From: a virus
Length of the DNA stretch: 30,016 nt
Reading direction: 5' to 3' (one strand)
Virus record (IMG/VR): IMGVR_UViG_3300042907_000357
Coordinates: 1 to 30,016 of that record
Shown here: piece after piece, positions 1 to 6,417 of the stretch
How positions within the stretch are numbered: position 1 is the first letter of the stretch
Layout: each line of letters starts with the position of its first letter
The notes under the pieces: model-generated
Told to the model about the DNA's origin: nothing
The model's database searches: none
What the model saw: the letters and a program-made list of their open reading frames with translations, nothing else
Translations under genes and position numbers: made by a program

Positions 1-490
1 CTATCAATTCAGATTCAACCTCAACAATAATTGTATCAGCCTTGGCTCTGTTGTGCCTTCTTTCCAAAAGTTTGTCAATAGAGGTTGCAGCCTTGACCTC
101 TGCAACGCCTAAGCGAGATCTCGCAATAGGATCAAAGCCAAGAGATGCCAACGCATCAGTATAGGCTTTATTAATTGCGACAAACGCTCTACCATCGTTG
201 CTCTCAAGGGTAGCCATATATTTATTTCTTGCTGCCTCTGAAGCATCAGCCAAAAATGCAGCATTAGAAATTGCATCAATATCACTAACTGGACTAAGCC
301 AAGTTACAGCCATACCCCAAGCACGATTCCAAAGTTTAATTCCTGTCTCACCAAGAGTATCAGGAGGTGTTGGAATTTCCCTGGCCATGGGCAAATGCGT
401 AATATTATTCAAATCAGGCAAAGGTCTTTGCCCAGGATTGCCCAATAATCTTTTAAGTTCCGTTGGTTTTGGTGGTCTTCCCGCAGTCAT
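1..490 (-). CDS. terS: Terminase small subunit, P27 family (3' end cut by window)
   Basis: DNA-recognition subunit of the packaging motor, expected to bind the packaging site and hand DNA to the large terminase. Reading the minus strand from ATG at 490 gives 163 codons with no stop before the left edge, so the C-terminus is outside. The N-terminus has the Gly-Arg-Pro-Pro-Lys-Pro start followed by a Leu-Gly-Asn-Pro-Gly segment, which is typical of P27-type small terminases. It is followed by a predicted helical body with a Trp-Asn-Arg segment and an Arg-Ser-Arg-Leu segment. The ribosome site is weak (GGAG 11 bases before ATG). The large terminase should follow to the left. Family assignment is from recognised sequence character, not a search. 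Confidence 0.88.
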   Translation of the reverse strand, partial: MTAGRPPKPTELKRLLGNPGQRPLPDLNNITHLPMAREIPTPPDTLGETGIKLWNRAWGMAVTWLSPVSDIDAISNAAFLADASEAARNKYMATLESNDGRAFVAINKAYTDALASLGFDPIARSRLGVAEVKAATSIDKLLERRHNRAKADTIIVEVESELI

Positions 491-606
491 TTTATTTTTT
501 CTCCAATGTCCGTTTTGCGTAATTGATACGCAAAAATCCTATTTCTGTAATTTCGCAGAGAAATACAGAACAGGGCAGCCAGGGTTTACTGCTATTATTT
601 GAGCGT
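491..606. other. Non-coding region with two inverted repeats; candidate cos/packaging or control site
   Basis: Between the terminator behind the HNH gene and the start of the small terminase there is no gene. There are two clear inverted repeats. One has perfect 9-base arms (513-521 and 527-535) around a 5-base centre. The other has arms of about 11 bases with one bulged base (543-570). HK97-type cos phages usually carry cos directly upstream of the small terminase and next to an HNH gene, so this is a reasonable place for cos or a terminase-binding site. The repeats could equally be operator or RNA hairpins in the terS leader. Confidence 0.45.
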
Positions 607-626
607 AAAAAAATCCCCATACGGGG
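607..626 (-). terminator. Intrinsic terminator downstream of the HNH gene
   Basis: On the minus strand a CCCC/GGGG stem with a GTAT loop (626-615) is followed by an A and seven T residues (613-607). It lies 47 bases past the HNH stop and before the terS leader, so it would separate the small-gene operon from the terminase transcript. Confidence 0.75.
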
Positions 627-672
627 TTATGCCAGGAGGGAGGCAGGGGTTTCTACCTTTTAATTAAATAAA

Positions 673-972
673 TTAACCTTTAGAACTGTTGCATTTTCTG
701 CAGAGAACCATAATATTTTCCAAGGTATTTAAACCACCATTTGCTAAACTAAGTATATGGTCTGCCGTCAGGTCCCTATTTGTTCCACATCTTGAACACC
801 ATGGCTGGAGGGTCCTGGCAAGTCTTGATAATTTATGCCATTCATGATTGTATTGTTTATTTCTTTGTTGTCTCTTTGGATCTCTACCCTGGATAGATGT
901 TATGCACTGCTTGCATGTTGATGATCTTGACAGGACTCCACAGTATAGGCAGGGGCTAACGAACCTTTTCAT
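673..972 (-). CDS. HNH endonuclease next to the small terminase
   Basis: A 99-residue HNH nuclease. The N-terminus has a CxxC...CxxC zinc knuckle (C8, C11, C20, C23). The catalytic module follows: C59xxC62, Asp71-His72, Asn86 and C91xxC94, which is the usual zinc-stapled HNH fold. Nucleases of this size placed beside terS are known in HK97-type cos phages to assist terminase cutting, and position and size fit that role here. A free-standing homing nuclease is the alternative. The start is ATG at 972 with only a weak ribosome site. It follows the 77-codon gene after 5 bases and is followed by an intrinsic terminator. Confidence 0.85.
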   Translation of the reverse strand: MKRFVSPCLYCGVLSRSSTCKQCITSIQGRDPKRQQRNKQYNHEWHKLSRLARTLQPWCSRCGTNRDLTADHILSLANGGLNTLENIMVLCRKCNSSKG

Positions 973-977
973 ATTTA

Positions 978-1211
978 TTAATCTGATTCATCATTAGTAT
1001 TATTTATTTCCTGTAGAGACTCACACTCTTCACACTCATGGTCATTATCATAATTGTCATACTTAACCATAGCACCCATATGCCCATTGAATAATGTTAG
1101 GGCAGTCATCATGCCTCTGTTCAATAATGTCTCAATGCCATCAAATGATAATTTCTCATCTGTCTCTAAACCTACTTGAACTGGTCCTATTACTAAGTGT
1201 AGGTTATACAT
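978..1211 (-). CDS. Acidic hypothetical protein, 77 aa
   Basis: Not recognised. The N-terminal half reads as a beta-rich domain (Leu/Val/Ile alternation), and the middle contains a Gly-His-Met-Gly-Ala segment. The last 30 residues are strongly acidic and Asn-rich with a His-Glu-Cys-Glu-Glu-Cys cluster that could bind a metal. The start ATG at 1211 has a good ribosome site (AAAGGA). It overlaps by 8 bases with the end of a possible 40-codon gene and leads directly into the HNH gene, so the genes are probably translated from one message. Confidence 0.7.
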   Translation of the reverse strand: MYNLHLVIGPVQVGLETDEKLSFDGIETLLNRGMMTALTLFNGHMGAMVKYDNYDNDHECEECESLQEINNTNDESD

Positions 1212-1326
1212 AGATTGATTCCTTTATTAGGATTAATTGGTACTCTTTACATACCGTCCAGTTTTTGGGTGCACTGAGTACAGACCCTCTTATTTTACCA
1301 GATTTATCAGAAACTCGCAACTTCAT
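1204..1326 (-). CDS. Possible 40-aa basic microprotein
   Basis: An open frame from ATG 1326 to TAA 1204 fills the gap between two larger genes, overlapping the first by 20 bases and the second by 8. This is the dense packing typical of the region. A ribosome-site-like AGGA lies about 6 bases before the ATG. The product starts with a basic Lys-Leu-Arg segment, then Ser-Asp-Lys-Ser-Gly-Lys, one Trp and one Cys, and no recognisable domain. Without this frame the 95-base gap would hold only a leader. Confidence 0.4.
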   Translation of the reverse strand: MKLRVSDKSGKIRGSVLSAPKNWTVCKEYQLILIKESIYV

Positions 1327-2062
1327 TCCTTATCCTAACTATTGAGGCAAGGTCATATAAACCATTGCGTTTAGGTATCTCATGTTCATCTATCACCTTG
1401 ATTGCTTGTCTCTTTGTGATATTTAGCCATAGACAGATAGCCTCAAGATCCAGCCAAAACTTCTTATCAGGATTATTCATAGCCAATTGTAGGAGTCTAT
1501 ATAGTGTCCAAGAACCCTTGCATTTGAGACAATTAACATCCCCTAATATATTGTCTATATCTATTGCTACCTTATTCTTACATTCATCTGTTGGACAAGG
1601 TATTCTTCTGGTAGTTTCTATGAAGGATTTAGTTACTGATAATCCTTTAGAGTGGATTACTTTGACTTCCCCCGCAAATTCACCAACCCAGTCCTGCTTA
1701 AGAGTCCAGCCTAAATGAGTAATGTGGAACTGGGCTGTTGCAGCAACCTCTGCCTCAGTACTTGGCTCTCGTCTCAGCAGGGCTGGTGGCGTTAGATTTC
1801 TACCTCGTCTGATCAGGGCTTCGTATTTATGTAGGACTGGCAAGATATCCACAGCCATGGAGTAATCCATAGCAGATACATTAAACCCAATTGATCTTTC
1901 AGATGTAGGTGATCCTGACCCAGTTCTGCCTGGAACCAGGAAACCTTTTGCTTCTTGTTGCATGGTAGGAATATCAGAGAGAGACTCTCTTAATGTATTC
2001 TCACATCGTCTGCAGAGATATTGTTCATCTCTTGCATGATGCTGACACAACTGACATTCCAT
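1307..2062 (-). CDS. Zinc-ribbon and helix-turn-helix DNA-binding protein
   Basis: A 251-residue likely DNA-binding protein. It opens with a zinc ribbon (C3xxC6 ... C17xxC20). A middle helical part of about 100 residues follows, then a second Cys set (Cys-Pro-Thr-Asp-Glu-Cys, later Cys-Leu-Lys-Cys near residues 156-181). The C-terminal 50 residues look like a helix-turn-helix of the MerR/excisionase-like kind (Trp-Leu-Asp-Leu-Glu-Ala-Ile...Ile-Thr-Lys-Arg-Gln-Ala). Proteins with this zinc-plus-HTH layout are common in actinobacteriophages and usually annotated only as DNA-binding. It may regulate transcription or act in replication; the sequence does not decide. ATG start at 2062. Confidence 0.7.
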   Translation of the reverse strand: MECQLCQHHARDEQYLCRRCENTLRESLSDIPTMQQEAKGFLVPGRTGSGSPTSERSIGFNVSAMDYSMAVDILPVLHKYEALIRRGRNLTPPALLRREPSTEAEVAATAQFHITHLGWTLKQDWVGEFAGEVKVIHSKGLSVTKSFIETTRRIPCPTDECKNKVAIDIDNILGDVNCLKCKGSWTLYRLLQLAMNNPDKKFWLDLEAICLWLNITKRQAIKVIDEHEIPKRNGLYDLASIVRIRNEVASF

Positions 2063-2072
2063 CTGCTTCCCC

Positions 2073-2336
2073 TTACTTTGGCTCTAATTGCTTAAACAGG
2101 TCATCAACTGTGTTAACACCCTTGAACTCTTTACCTGCTAAGTAATCTGCTGTTACTTCTTTTTCTATTTCTTTGCGTCGTTCTATTCTTGCATGATTCT
2201 TTGGCAAGAACATTACTATTGCTGGTGCTAACCAACTAAGGAAGTATGCAGCAATAACCCACTTCCAAACGCTTCTACCATTACCGTAAGCGATTGCTCC
2301 TGCACATACCATCCAAAGATATTCCATCATTAGCAT
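2073..2336 (-). CDS. Small membrane protein, 87 aa
   Basis: Two hydrophobic segments can be seen: residues about 4-18 and about 26-45 (Trp-Val-Ile-Ala-Ala-Tyr-Phe-Leu-Ser-Trp-Leu-Ala-Pro-Ala-Ile-Val-Met-Phe-Leu-Pro). A charged cytoplasmic-looking C-terminus of about 40 residues rich in Lys and Glu follows. The family is not recognised. It overlaps the upstream gene by 7 bases. Three Met codons lie close together at the start, so the exact start is uncertain by up to four codons. A role at the host membrane is inferred from the segments only. Confidence 0.65.
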   Translation of the reverse strand: MLMMEYLWMVCAGAIAYGNGRSVWKWVIAAYFLSWLAPAIVMFLPKNHARIERRKEIEKEVTADYLAGKEFKGVNTVDDLFKQLEPK

Positions 2337-2740
2337 TCACACTCATCTTGATGTTGGTGTTGACTCTTATCGTATACATATCTTCCATGTCTACTCATGT
2401 CAATAACGATTGCCCATACTCGTGGACCCCATTCGTCATACTCTTCAATCTGTGCATAGACTGGATAGAGTCCATCACCATTACCAGTATTGAATACAGT
2501 TGCATCGTGATCACCTAATGTACCAAATGAATTAGTCAAGGATGCATTAGCAGCACCCATATAACTATACTCACCAACATGATTAACATGATCTTCAATG
2601 TCAAACTCTTCTGGATTATCGTATGATTTCCAACTATCTAAATGGACTGGATCACCAATCATTGCCATTCCTGAATCAACAAAGAATGTTCCAATTAGTT
2701 GTAGATTGTTTAACTTCTTAGCCTTTATTTTCTTACGCAT
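2330..2740 (-). CDS. DUF4241-like protein, 136 aa
   Basis: The protein has a Val-Asp-Ser-Gly-Met-Ala-Met-Ile-Gly-Asp-Pro segment near residues 21-31. A Gly-Asn-Gly-Asp-Gly-Leu-Tyr-Pro-Val-Tyr segment lies near residues 86-95, followed by a strand ending in Ile-Asp-Met. The order 'VDSG...GDP' then 'GDGxYPVY' then a hydrophobic strand is the pattern of the DUF4241 family, whose function is unknown. The C-terminus is a His/Gln/Cys/Glu tail with two Cys at the end, a possible metal site. It overlaps its neighbours by 8 and 7 bases. The assignment rests on motif memory and should be treated as tentative. Confidence 0.6.
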   Translation of the reverse strand: MRKKIKAKKLNNLQLIGTFFVDSGMAMIGDPVHLDSWKSYDNPEEFDIEDHVNHVGEYSYMGAANASLTNSFGTLGDHDATVFNTGNGDGLYPVYAQIEEYDEWGPRVWAIVIDMSRHGRYVYDKSQHQHQDECEC

Positions 2741-3137
2741 TGTTATTCCCCTTGTTCTCGTTGTTGTGATCTATGAAGCCAATTTTCTCCATAGTCTTGT
2801 TGCATTTACCGCAGTTGTCGTCAGATATTTGAACACAATCATCTGCCTTACACCAGTATATCATCTCAGTCATCTGATCTCCAAACGCTTGTAAGTGTAT
2901 ATAGTTGAATGCCTTAAGCATTCTGTGCTTCTTTGACTCAGTAGGTTCTTCTTTGATTGTATACATTCCGCCTCCTACTTCGCTTTCTTTCTTGTCTTCT
3001 CTGTACTGCCTGTCATATTCTTTTCTGCATTCTCTGCAGACTGTAACTCTTCTTGTAGTTGATTTATTAGCCAAGGCAAAGTATTCATCTTGAAGAGGAT
3101 ATTCAATTTCACATTTGATACAAATTCTTTTATCCAT
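2733..3137 (-). CDS. Two-zinc-ribbon protein, 134 aa
   Basis: The N-terminus holds C6xxC9 and, about 25 residues on, CRECRKEYDRQYR. This is the zinc knuckle also found at the N-terminus of the endonuclease VII-like protein two genes upstream, but here no nuclease domain follows. The middle is charged and Lys/Glu-rich. The C-terminal third has a second Cys set (Cys-Lys-Ala-Asp-Asp-Cys and Cys-Gly-Lys-Cys-Asn-Lys) that resembles a rubredoxin-type zinc ribbon. Likely a small nucleic-acid or protein-binding zinc protein. It overlaps the next gene by 8 bases. A Lys/Asn-rich tail ends the protein. Confidence 0.65.
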   Translation of the reverse strand: MDKRICIKCEIEYPLQDEYFALANKSTTRRVTVCRECRKEYDRQYREDKKESEVGGGMYTIKEEPTESKKHRMLKAFNYIHLQAFGDQMTEMIYWCKADDCVQISDDNCGKCNKTMEKIGFIDHNNENKGNNNA

Positions 3138-3138
3138 C

Positions 3139-3342
3139 TCATTTGTCCTCCTGTGGAAATTCTATTGGAGTTCTATACAAGTCATAGAACTTAGACAATC
3201 TTTGATGTACTTCTTGTACAAATAAGAACTGCTCATCAGTTGAGTTTGGCCAATCTGATCTTGATGAACTTGGTAGCATTCCAATGCCATTTTCTAAATA
3301 CATATTCATGTATCGTCTTTCAAACTCTGTTGCTTTTTCCAT
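3139..3342 (-). CDS. Hypothetical protein, 67 aa
   Basis: Not recognised. The product is predicted to be mostly helical, with an N-terminal amphipathic part rich in Glu, Arg and Met and a C-terminal helix (Phe-Leu-Phe-Val-Gln-Glu-Val-His-Gln-Arg-Leu). There is no cysteine and no membrane segment. The start ATG at 3342 overlaps the stop of the endonuclease VII-like gene by one base, and the next gene follows almost directly, so it is read as part of the same operon. Confidence 0.6.
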   Translation of the reverse strand: MEKATEFERRYMNMYLENGIGMLPSSSRSDWPNSTDEQFLFVQEVHQRLSKFYDLYRTPIEFPQEDK

Positions 3343-3956
3343 TAGTTAGCCTCCTCTCTTTTACGACGAATATCATAATTGACGAGATAGCCAATAATCT
3401 TTTCTCTATTTGGGTAGTCTTGTCTCATTCTGCCACCTTCATATACACCAATGGCACTGTTGCATCTATTGCAAACTACGCCTCTTACACACTTACCACA
3501 AGACTTAATTCCTGGGCAGCAAGCATGATCGTGATCAACATGTAGTTTTCTTTCAACTAATCCACTTGAAGATGTTGCAGAACAAACATTGCAACCATCC
3601 TTAGCAAATTCTTTCCATTGTTCTACTGTGAGATTGTATGTAAACTTAAGCATATCTATAAAACTTGCATCATCAATTGAGCGATTTACAGAAGTAGAAG
3701 TTAGACTTACTTTTCTCATCATACGGTCATAGTGTGTACGACAGTATCCTTTTGCATAGTGTCGTCTATCGCATTCATCAAGACTGCACTGAATCTTTCC
3801 TGGACTTCTTTGTGATTTTAGAGTAGATCCAGTTCTACAAGTCTTGCAGTAATAATCAACACTGTGCTTATATTCTTGTGTTGCTTTACCAGTATAGAAT
3901 GCATCTAATGTCTTTTCTTCTTTACACTTGAAGCATATCTTTGTTATTTCAGTCAT
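3342..3956 (-). CDS. Recombination endonuclease VII-like HNH nuclease
   Basis: A 204-residue nuclease. An N-terminal zinc knuckle (C8xxC11 ... C37xxC40) is followed by a short Cys/His segment (C57, C62, C72, H75). The endonuclease VII domain begins near residue 95, with C122xxC125, the catalytic Asp141-His142-Asp143-His144, a C153xxC156 pair, and C162xxC165 then Asn167 closing the zinc site. T4 endonuclease VII resolves branched DNA before packaging. Related phage proteins also include homing nucleases, so a resolvase role is likely but not certain. ATG at 3956 overlaps the stop of the upstream 49-codon gene by one base, and a strong promoter lies about 200 bases upstream. Confidence 0.85.
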   Translation of the reverse strand: MTEITKICFKCKEEKTLDAFYTGKATQEYKHSVDYYCKTCRTGSTLKSQRSPGKIQCSLDECDRRHYAKGYCRTHYDRMMRKVSLTSTSVNRSIDDASFIDMLKFTYNLTVEQWKEFAKDGCNVCSATSSSGLVERKLHVDHDHACCPGIKSCGKCVRGVVCNRCNSAIGVYEGGRMRQDYPNREKIIGYLVNYDIRRKREEAN

Positions 3957-4105
3957 TATGCGTATACCTCCAAAAATTCACGGAGTGTTGTTACGCCTTT
4001 ATATTCATTGCATGGGACACAGTATTGTGTCTGGGTGTAGTCAATTGCATCTGCTATATATCCTTCGCAAAAAATGCAAATAACACTATCTAAGTTTTTA
4101 TTCAT
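3956..4105 (-). CDS. 49-aa CxxC...CxxC zinc microprotein
   Basis: A short frame found in the gap before the nuclease gene: ATG at 4105, stop TAA sharing one base with the next ATG. An AAGGGAAT ribosome site precedes it, and it is the first gene after the strong promoter at 4158-4187. The product has C10xxC13 and C29xxC32, spaced as in a zinc ribbon, followed by a short Leu/Arg/Glu helix. It could bind the nuclease encoded next to it or act as a small regulator. No family is recognised. Confidence 0.65.
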   Translation of the reverse strand: MNKNLDSVICIFCEGYIADAIDYTQTQYCVPCNEYKGVTTLREFLEVYA

Positions 4106-4157
4106 ATTCCCTTGTTCTCCTTATTTGTATTTACAGTCTTGTGAACTGTACATACTA

Positions 4158-4187
4158 AGTATACCATGACCTTTGTTATACTGTCAA
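4158..4187 (-). promoter_or_regulatory. Strong sigma70-type promoter (P3)
   Basis: On the minus strand TTGACA (4187-4182) and TATACT (4163-4158) are separated by 18 bases, with TG one base before the -10 (extended -10). It lies just behind the glycosyltransferase stop and would start transcription of the zinc microprotein, the endonuclease VII-like gene and the genes to their left. The architecture matches the two promoters at 6388 and 6521. Confidence 0.85.
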
Positions 4188-4197
4188 ATAAAAGGCC

Positions 4198-5301
4198 TTA
4201 TTTTGATAACTTTTTGATAACAATTTCCTGTGAATTGTCTGAGGATAGGTCATACCAGCCTTTGTCCCATAACTTTAATAATCTCTTAAAATAAGCGTCA
4301 TAGTGATATCTAATAATATCCGTTGAGTATTTTGAGTATGCATCTAAGGCTATCTTTCTTGGATCCAGCCTTTTTACAAGTTCCGTCGCTTCTACAAACT
4401 GGGCTAAAGTATTGCATCTAAACCCATTGAAACCGTTTCTAATAGTTTCAGTATAAATGCCATGGTCTGTAGAAATAACAGGTGTGCCAGAAGCAAGGCT
4501 TTGAATATGTACATTTGCAAAAGGCTCTTGGTAAATAGTTGGAGTAAATGTAGCAATTGCTCCACCAAATAAGGCTGCTCTATCTTCTGCTTTTACTTCA
4601 CCTATGTACTGACCATAAGGTGGAATATAGTCTCCACTACCTGCCATGATTAATTTAACTCCTGCTGCTTCGCAGGCTTGACTTGCAATATCTACGCCTT
4701 TGCGTTGAGTCATACGACCCATGTAAAGATAATAATCTTGCTTCTCAGTTTGAAGAGGAAAGTTCTCAACATTGTAATATCCATTGATAACTTGGTCATA
4801 GAAATTTATATCTATTTGTGAAGCATTTCTAAATTGGGCTGATACTGCTGCTCTCCAAGTATTGGATTCAAAAACCTTATATTTAGCAAATGTACCTGAA
4901 TACCCAATACCCCACTCAACGCTCATATGGTCTGGGAATGCATCTGCAATTGGCTTCTGAGCCAAACCACCAATTAGGCAGATAAAGTCTTTCTGCTCAA
5001 TATGTCTTGCTATTGTCTGAATTGCATTACGGTTAAAGATCTGCCAATGCGGAAGGGTATTATCAAATGATGCAGATGTGTAGTGTTTATCGCCTACTGC
5101 TTCTAATCTATCTTGTTCTGGTAAGCATTGTATGTAGTCTGTCACATTTGCATCTGTGCCTGGACCAGAGCCATATAGATATACCTCATGACCAAGGGAA
5201 GTCATCATGTTTGCAAATCCATAGACTTTTTCTGTGTAAGCACAGGTAAAGAAATCTTTAGTTACTTGAGTATGTGGCAATGCTACTAAGTGGAATCTCA
5301 T
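4198..5301 (-). CDS. GT-B glycosyltransferase (GT4-like)
   Basis: A 367-residue glycosyltransferase of the retaining GT-B type. The C-terminal half shows the nucleotide-sugar site: a Tyr-Met-Gly-Arg-Met-Thr-Gln-Arg-Lys-Gly-Val segment, a Met-Ala-Gly-Ser-Gly segment, and near residue 260 the Glu-Pro-Phe-Ala...Leu-Ala-Ser-Gly-Thr-Pro-Val-Ile motif of GT4 enzymes. In that motif the second acidic residue of the usual E-x7-E pair appears to be Gln. The N-terminal half looks like an acceptor domain. It could modify phage DNA, a virion protein or host surface sugar. Its place is separate from the hydroxylase/GT60 cassette, but it could extend a sugar added by that cassette. Starts at ATG 5301, coupled to the 48-codon gene upstream. 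Confidence 0.8.
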   Translation of the reverse strand: MRFHLVALPHTQVTKDFFTCAYTEKVYGFANMMTSLGHEVYLYGSGPGTDANVTDYIQCLPEQDRLEAVGDKHYTSASFDNTLPHWQIFNRNAIQTIARHIEQKDFICLIGGLAQKPIADAFPDHMSVEWGIGYSGTFAKYKVFESNTWRAAVSAQFRNASQIDINFYDQVINGYYNVENFPLQTEKQDYYLYMGRMTQRKGVDIASQACEAAGVKLIMAGSGDYIPPYGQYIGEVKAEDRAALFGGAIATFTPTIYQEPFANVHIQSLASGTPVISTDHGIYTETIRNGFNGFRCNTLAQFVEATELVKRLDPRKIALDAYSKYSTDIIRYHYDAYFKRLLKLWDKGWYDLSSDNSQEIVIKKLSK

Positions 5302-5444
5302 TTACAGCAATTGCCTTTGCAGCATTCATTTTCTAACAAGTATATGATTTTGTCTATTGTCTGAATTGATTTCTTAATGCTTTCTTTTGCTTCAGCAAGT
5401 GACTTCTGGTAATTCTGGTTGTTCGTATCCATTGGATAACTCAT
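5298..5444 (-). CDS. 48-aa coiled-coil microprotein with Cys-rich tail
   Basis: An open frame lies in the gap between the 64-codon gene and the glycosyltransferase. It starts at ATG 5444 (or the in-frame ATG at 5432), and its TGA overlaps the glycosyltransferase ATG by 4 bases, which suggests translational coupling. A G-rich stretch lies directly before the first ATG. Residues about 12-40 form one amphipathic Lys/Glu helix. The end is Cys-Cys-Lys-Gly-Asn-Cys-Cys-Lys, a compact metal or disulfide site. Function unknown. Confidence 0.55.
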   Translation of the reverse strand: MSYPMDTNNQNYQKSLAEAKESIKKSIQTIDKIIYLLENECCKGNCCK

Positions 5445-5586
5445 TCCCCCCATTTAGTTCCTCCATTACTTGTTCTCGTATTGCTTCTTTCAAAGCGACT
5501 ATCCATTGATTAGCCATTTCTAACTGCTCTTGATCTTCTGATTGAAGAATAATGTCTCCATTGTAAAAGAACCATTTGTTATCCAT
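5392..5586 (-). CDS. Acidic helical protein, 64 aa
   Basis: Not recognised. It starts with Met-Asp-Asn-Lys-Trp-Phe-Phe and a short beta hairpin-like part. A long acidic helix rich in Gln, Glu and Leu follows (residues about 16-45), then a flexible Gly/Asn/Pro tail. No cysteine pair except the terminal Cys, and no membrane segment. Overlaps both the 45-codon gene upstream (8 bases) and the 48-codon gene downstream (53 bases, different frame). Confidence 0.6.
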   Translation of the reverse strand: MDNKWFFYNGDIILQSEDQEQLEMANQWIVALKEAIREQVMEELNGGNELSNGYEQPELPEVTC

Positions 5587-5716
5587 TGCGTCCCCTAATC
5601 TTTCTCATATCCCTAATTGTACCAAAAAGTTTCATAACTGTGGTTTTTTTCTTTGGCTTTGAGTAGTGCATTTGATACATTGCTCTCCAAAAGTATCTTC
5701 TTGGTCCTTTATGCAT
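5579..5716 (-). CDS. 45-aa strongly basic microprotein
   Basis: The frame from ATG 5716 to TAA 5579 fills the space between the 80-codon and 64-codon genes and overlaps each by 8 bases. This is the same packing seen through the region. AAGGAT lies about 8 bases before the ATG. The product is rich in Lys and Arg (about one third of residues) with Tyr, Trp and Met in the first half, and looks like a nucleic-acid-binding or membrane-interacting peptide. No family recognised. Confidence 0.5.
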   Translation of the reverse strand: MHKGPRRYFWRAMYQMHYSKPKKKTTVMKLFGTIRDMRKIRGRNG

Positions 5717-5951
5717 TTTTTATTATCCTTGGTGCTTTGCTTATGTTGGTTCTTTTATTTCTAACTTCCGCCAAAGTTGTGCCTATGTTAGGTAGGTCTT
5801 TTCCTGGATTACGCTTTTGATATGAAGTGATATATCTTTCAAGGTATTCATCAATTAGTTGCAATACTTGCTCATCATCCATAGTGTTTAAAATTTCTGG
5901 AGTGTTGTCTTTCCAAAATCTTGATATGAGTCCTGGTTCTTTGTTTACCAT
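5709..5951 (-). CDS. Hypothetical protein, 80 aa
   Basis: Not recognised. The middle is an acidic amphipathic helix pair (Asp-Asp-Glu-Gln-Val-Leu-Gln-Leu-Ile-Asp-Glu-Tyr-Leu-Glu-Arg-Tyr), and the C-terminal third is basic and probably unfolded. It overlaps the upstream 74-codon gene by 7 bases and the downstream 45-codon gene by 8. Probably a small host-takeover or regulatory protein, but that is inference from location only. Confidence 0.55.
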   Translation of the reverse strand: MVNKEPGLISRFWKDNTPEILNTMDDEQVLQLIDEYLERYITSYQKRNPGKDLPNIGTTLAEVRNKRTNISKAPRIIKNA

Positions 5952-6169
5952 AATTTACAGTCCTTCGCTAAATGCATCTTTAAATCTGTTTCTGGATGCC
6001 AAAGCATTTTCTGCCCTCTTTTAATTCTTCTTGTGCAGGCATTGCAATTAATAAAGTTATCAATATTTAATATTGTTTTCCAACCTGCTGTGGTGTTTTT
6101 GTTATCTATAAAATCTTTTTCTTTTTTAAAAGGACTTCTTTCATCTATCCAATTAATATTACTTCCCAT
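5945..6169 (-). CDS. Small Cys/His protein, 74 aa
   Basis: Not recognised as a family. The second half contains Cys-Asn-Ala-Cys-Thr-Arg-Arg, Trp-His-Pro-Glu and a final His-Leu-Ala-Lys-Asp-Cys, a C-x2-C ... H ... H-x4-C layout that could bind zinc. The start ATG at 6169 has a good ribosome site (AAGGGG, 7-8 bases upstream). It is the first well-supported gene after the structured RNA and promoter at 6240-6417, so it probably opens an operon. Confidence 0.6.
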   Translation of the reverse strand: MGSNINWIDERSPFKKEKDFIDNKNTTAGWKTILNIDNFINCNACTRRIKRGQKMLWHPETDLKMHLAKDCKLW

Positions 6170-6239
6170 AATCTATTTCCCCTTAGAGTCTTTTCTTTTC
6201 TGGAATCTGCCCATGGCTGTCTTTAACATATAGAAATAA

Positions 6240-6381
6240 ATCTTTAAATTAAAGACAGGGCTTCGCCCCTTTGTACTGCATCGTAATTCAGCACTTGCGG
6301 TGAGAATTCAACGAGACTCAAGCAATCTGCCCGTAGTCCCTTCAGAACCAACATTGATGTGATCTCTAAACGCCCTGAAGT
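6240..6381 (-). ncRNA. Candidate structured leader or small RNA (RNA2)
   Basis: Transcription from the promoter at 6388-6417 should begin near 6381. About 140 bases follow with no convincing gene. A possible stem pairs CTTCAG near the start (about 6380) with CTGAAG near 6345. The 3' end has a short GGGC-GAA-GCCC hairpin flanked by AAAG/CTTT (6251-6272) and then an AT-rich run, a weak terminator-like end. A 36-codon frame (6354 to 6244) exists but has only a poor ribosome site. It may be an attenuator-type leader of the small-gene operon or a separate RNA. Confidence 0.45.
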
Positions 6382-6387
6382 AATCCT

Positions 6388-6417
6388 ATTGTAGCAGAAG
6401 AGTTTTTCTATTGTCAA
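6388..6417 (-). promoter_or_regulatory. Strong sigma70-type promoter (P2)
   Basis: TTGACA (6417-6412), an 18-base spacer, and TACAAT (6393-6388) with TG at the extended -10 position. It begins just after the T-run of the terminator at 6423-6471, so it restarts transcription into RNA2 and the small-gene operon. Confidence 0.85.

Noticed and set aside
198-602. 134-codon frame on the plus strand
   Set aside because: Antisense to the small terminase and crosses the terminator; no ribosome site, and the minus frame is clearly the real one.
6173-6229. 18-codon frame before the 74-aa gene
   Set aside because: No ribosome site and very short; left as leader sequence.
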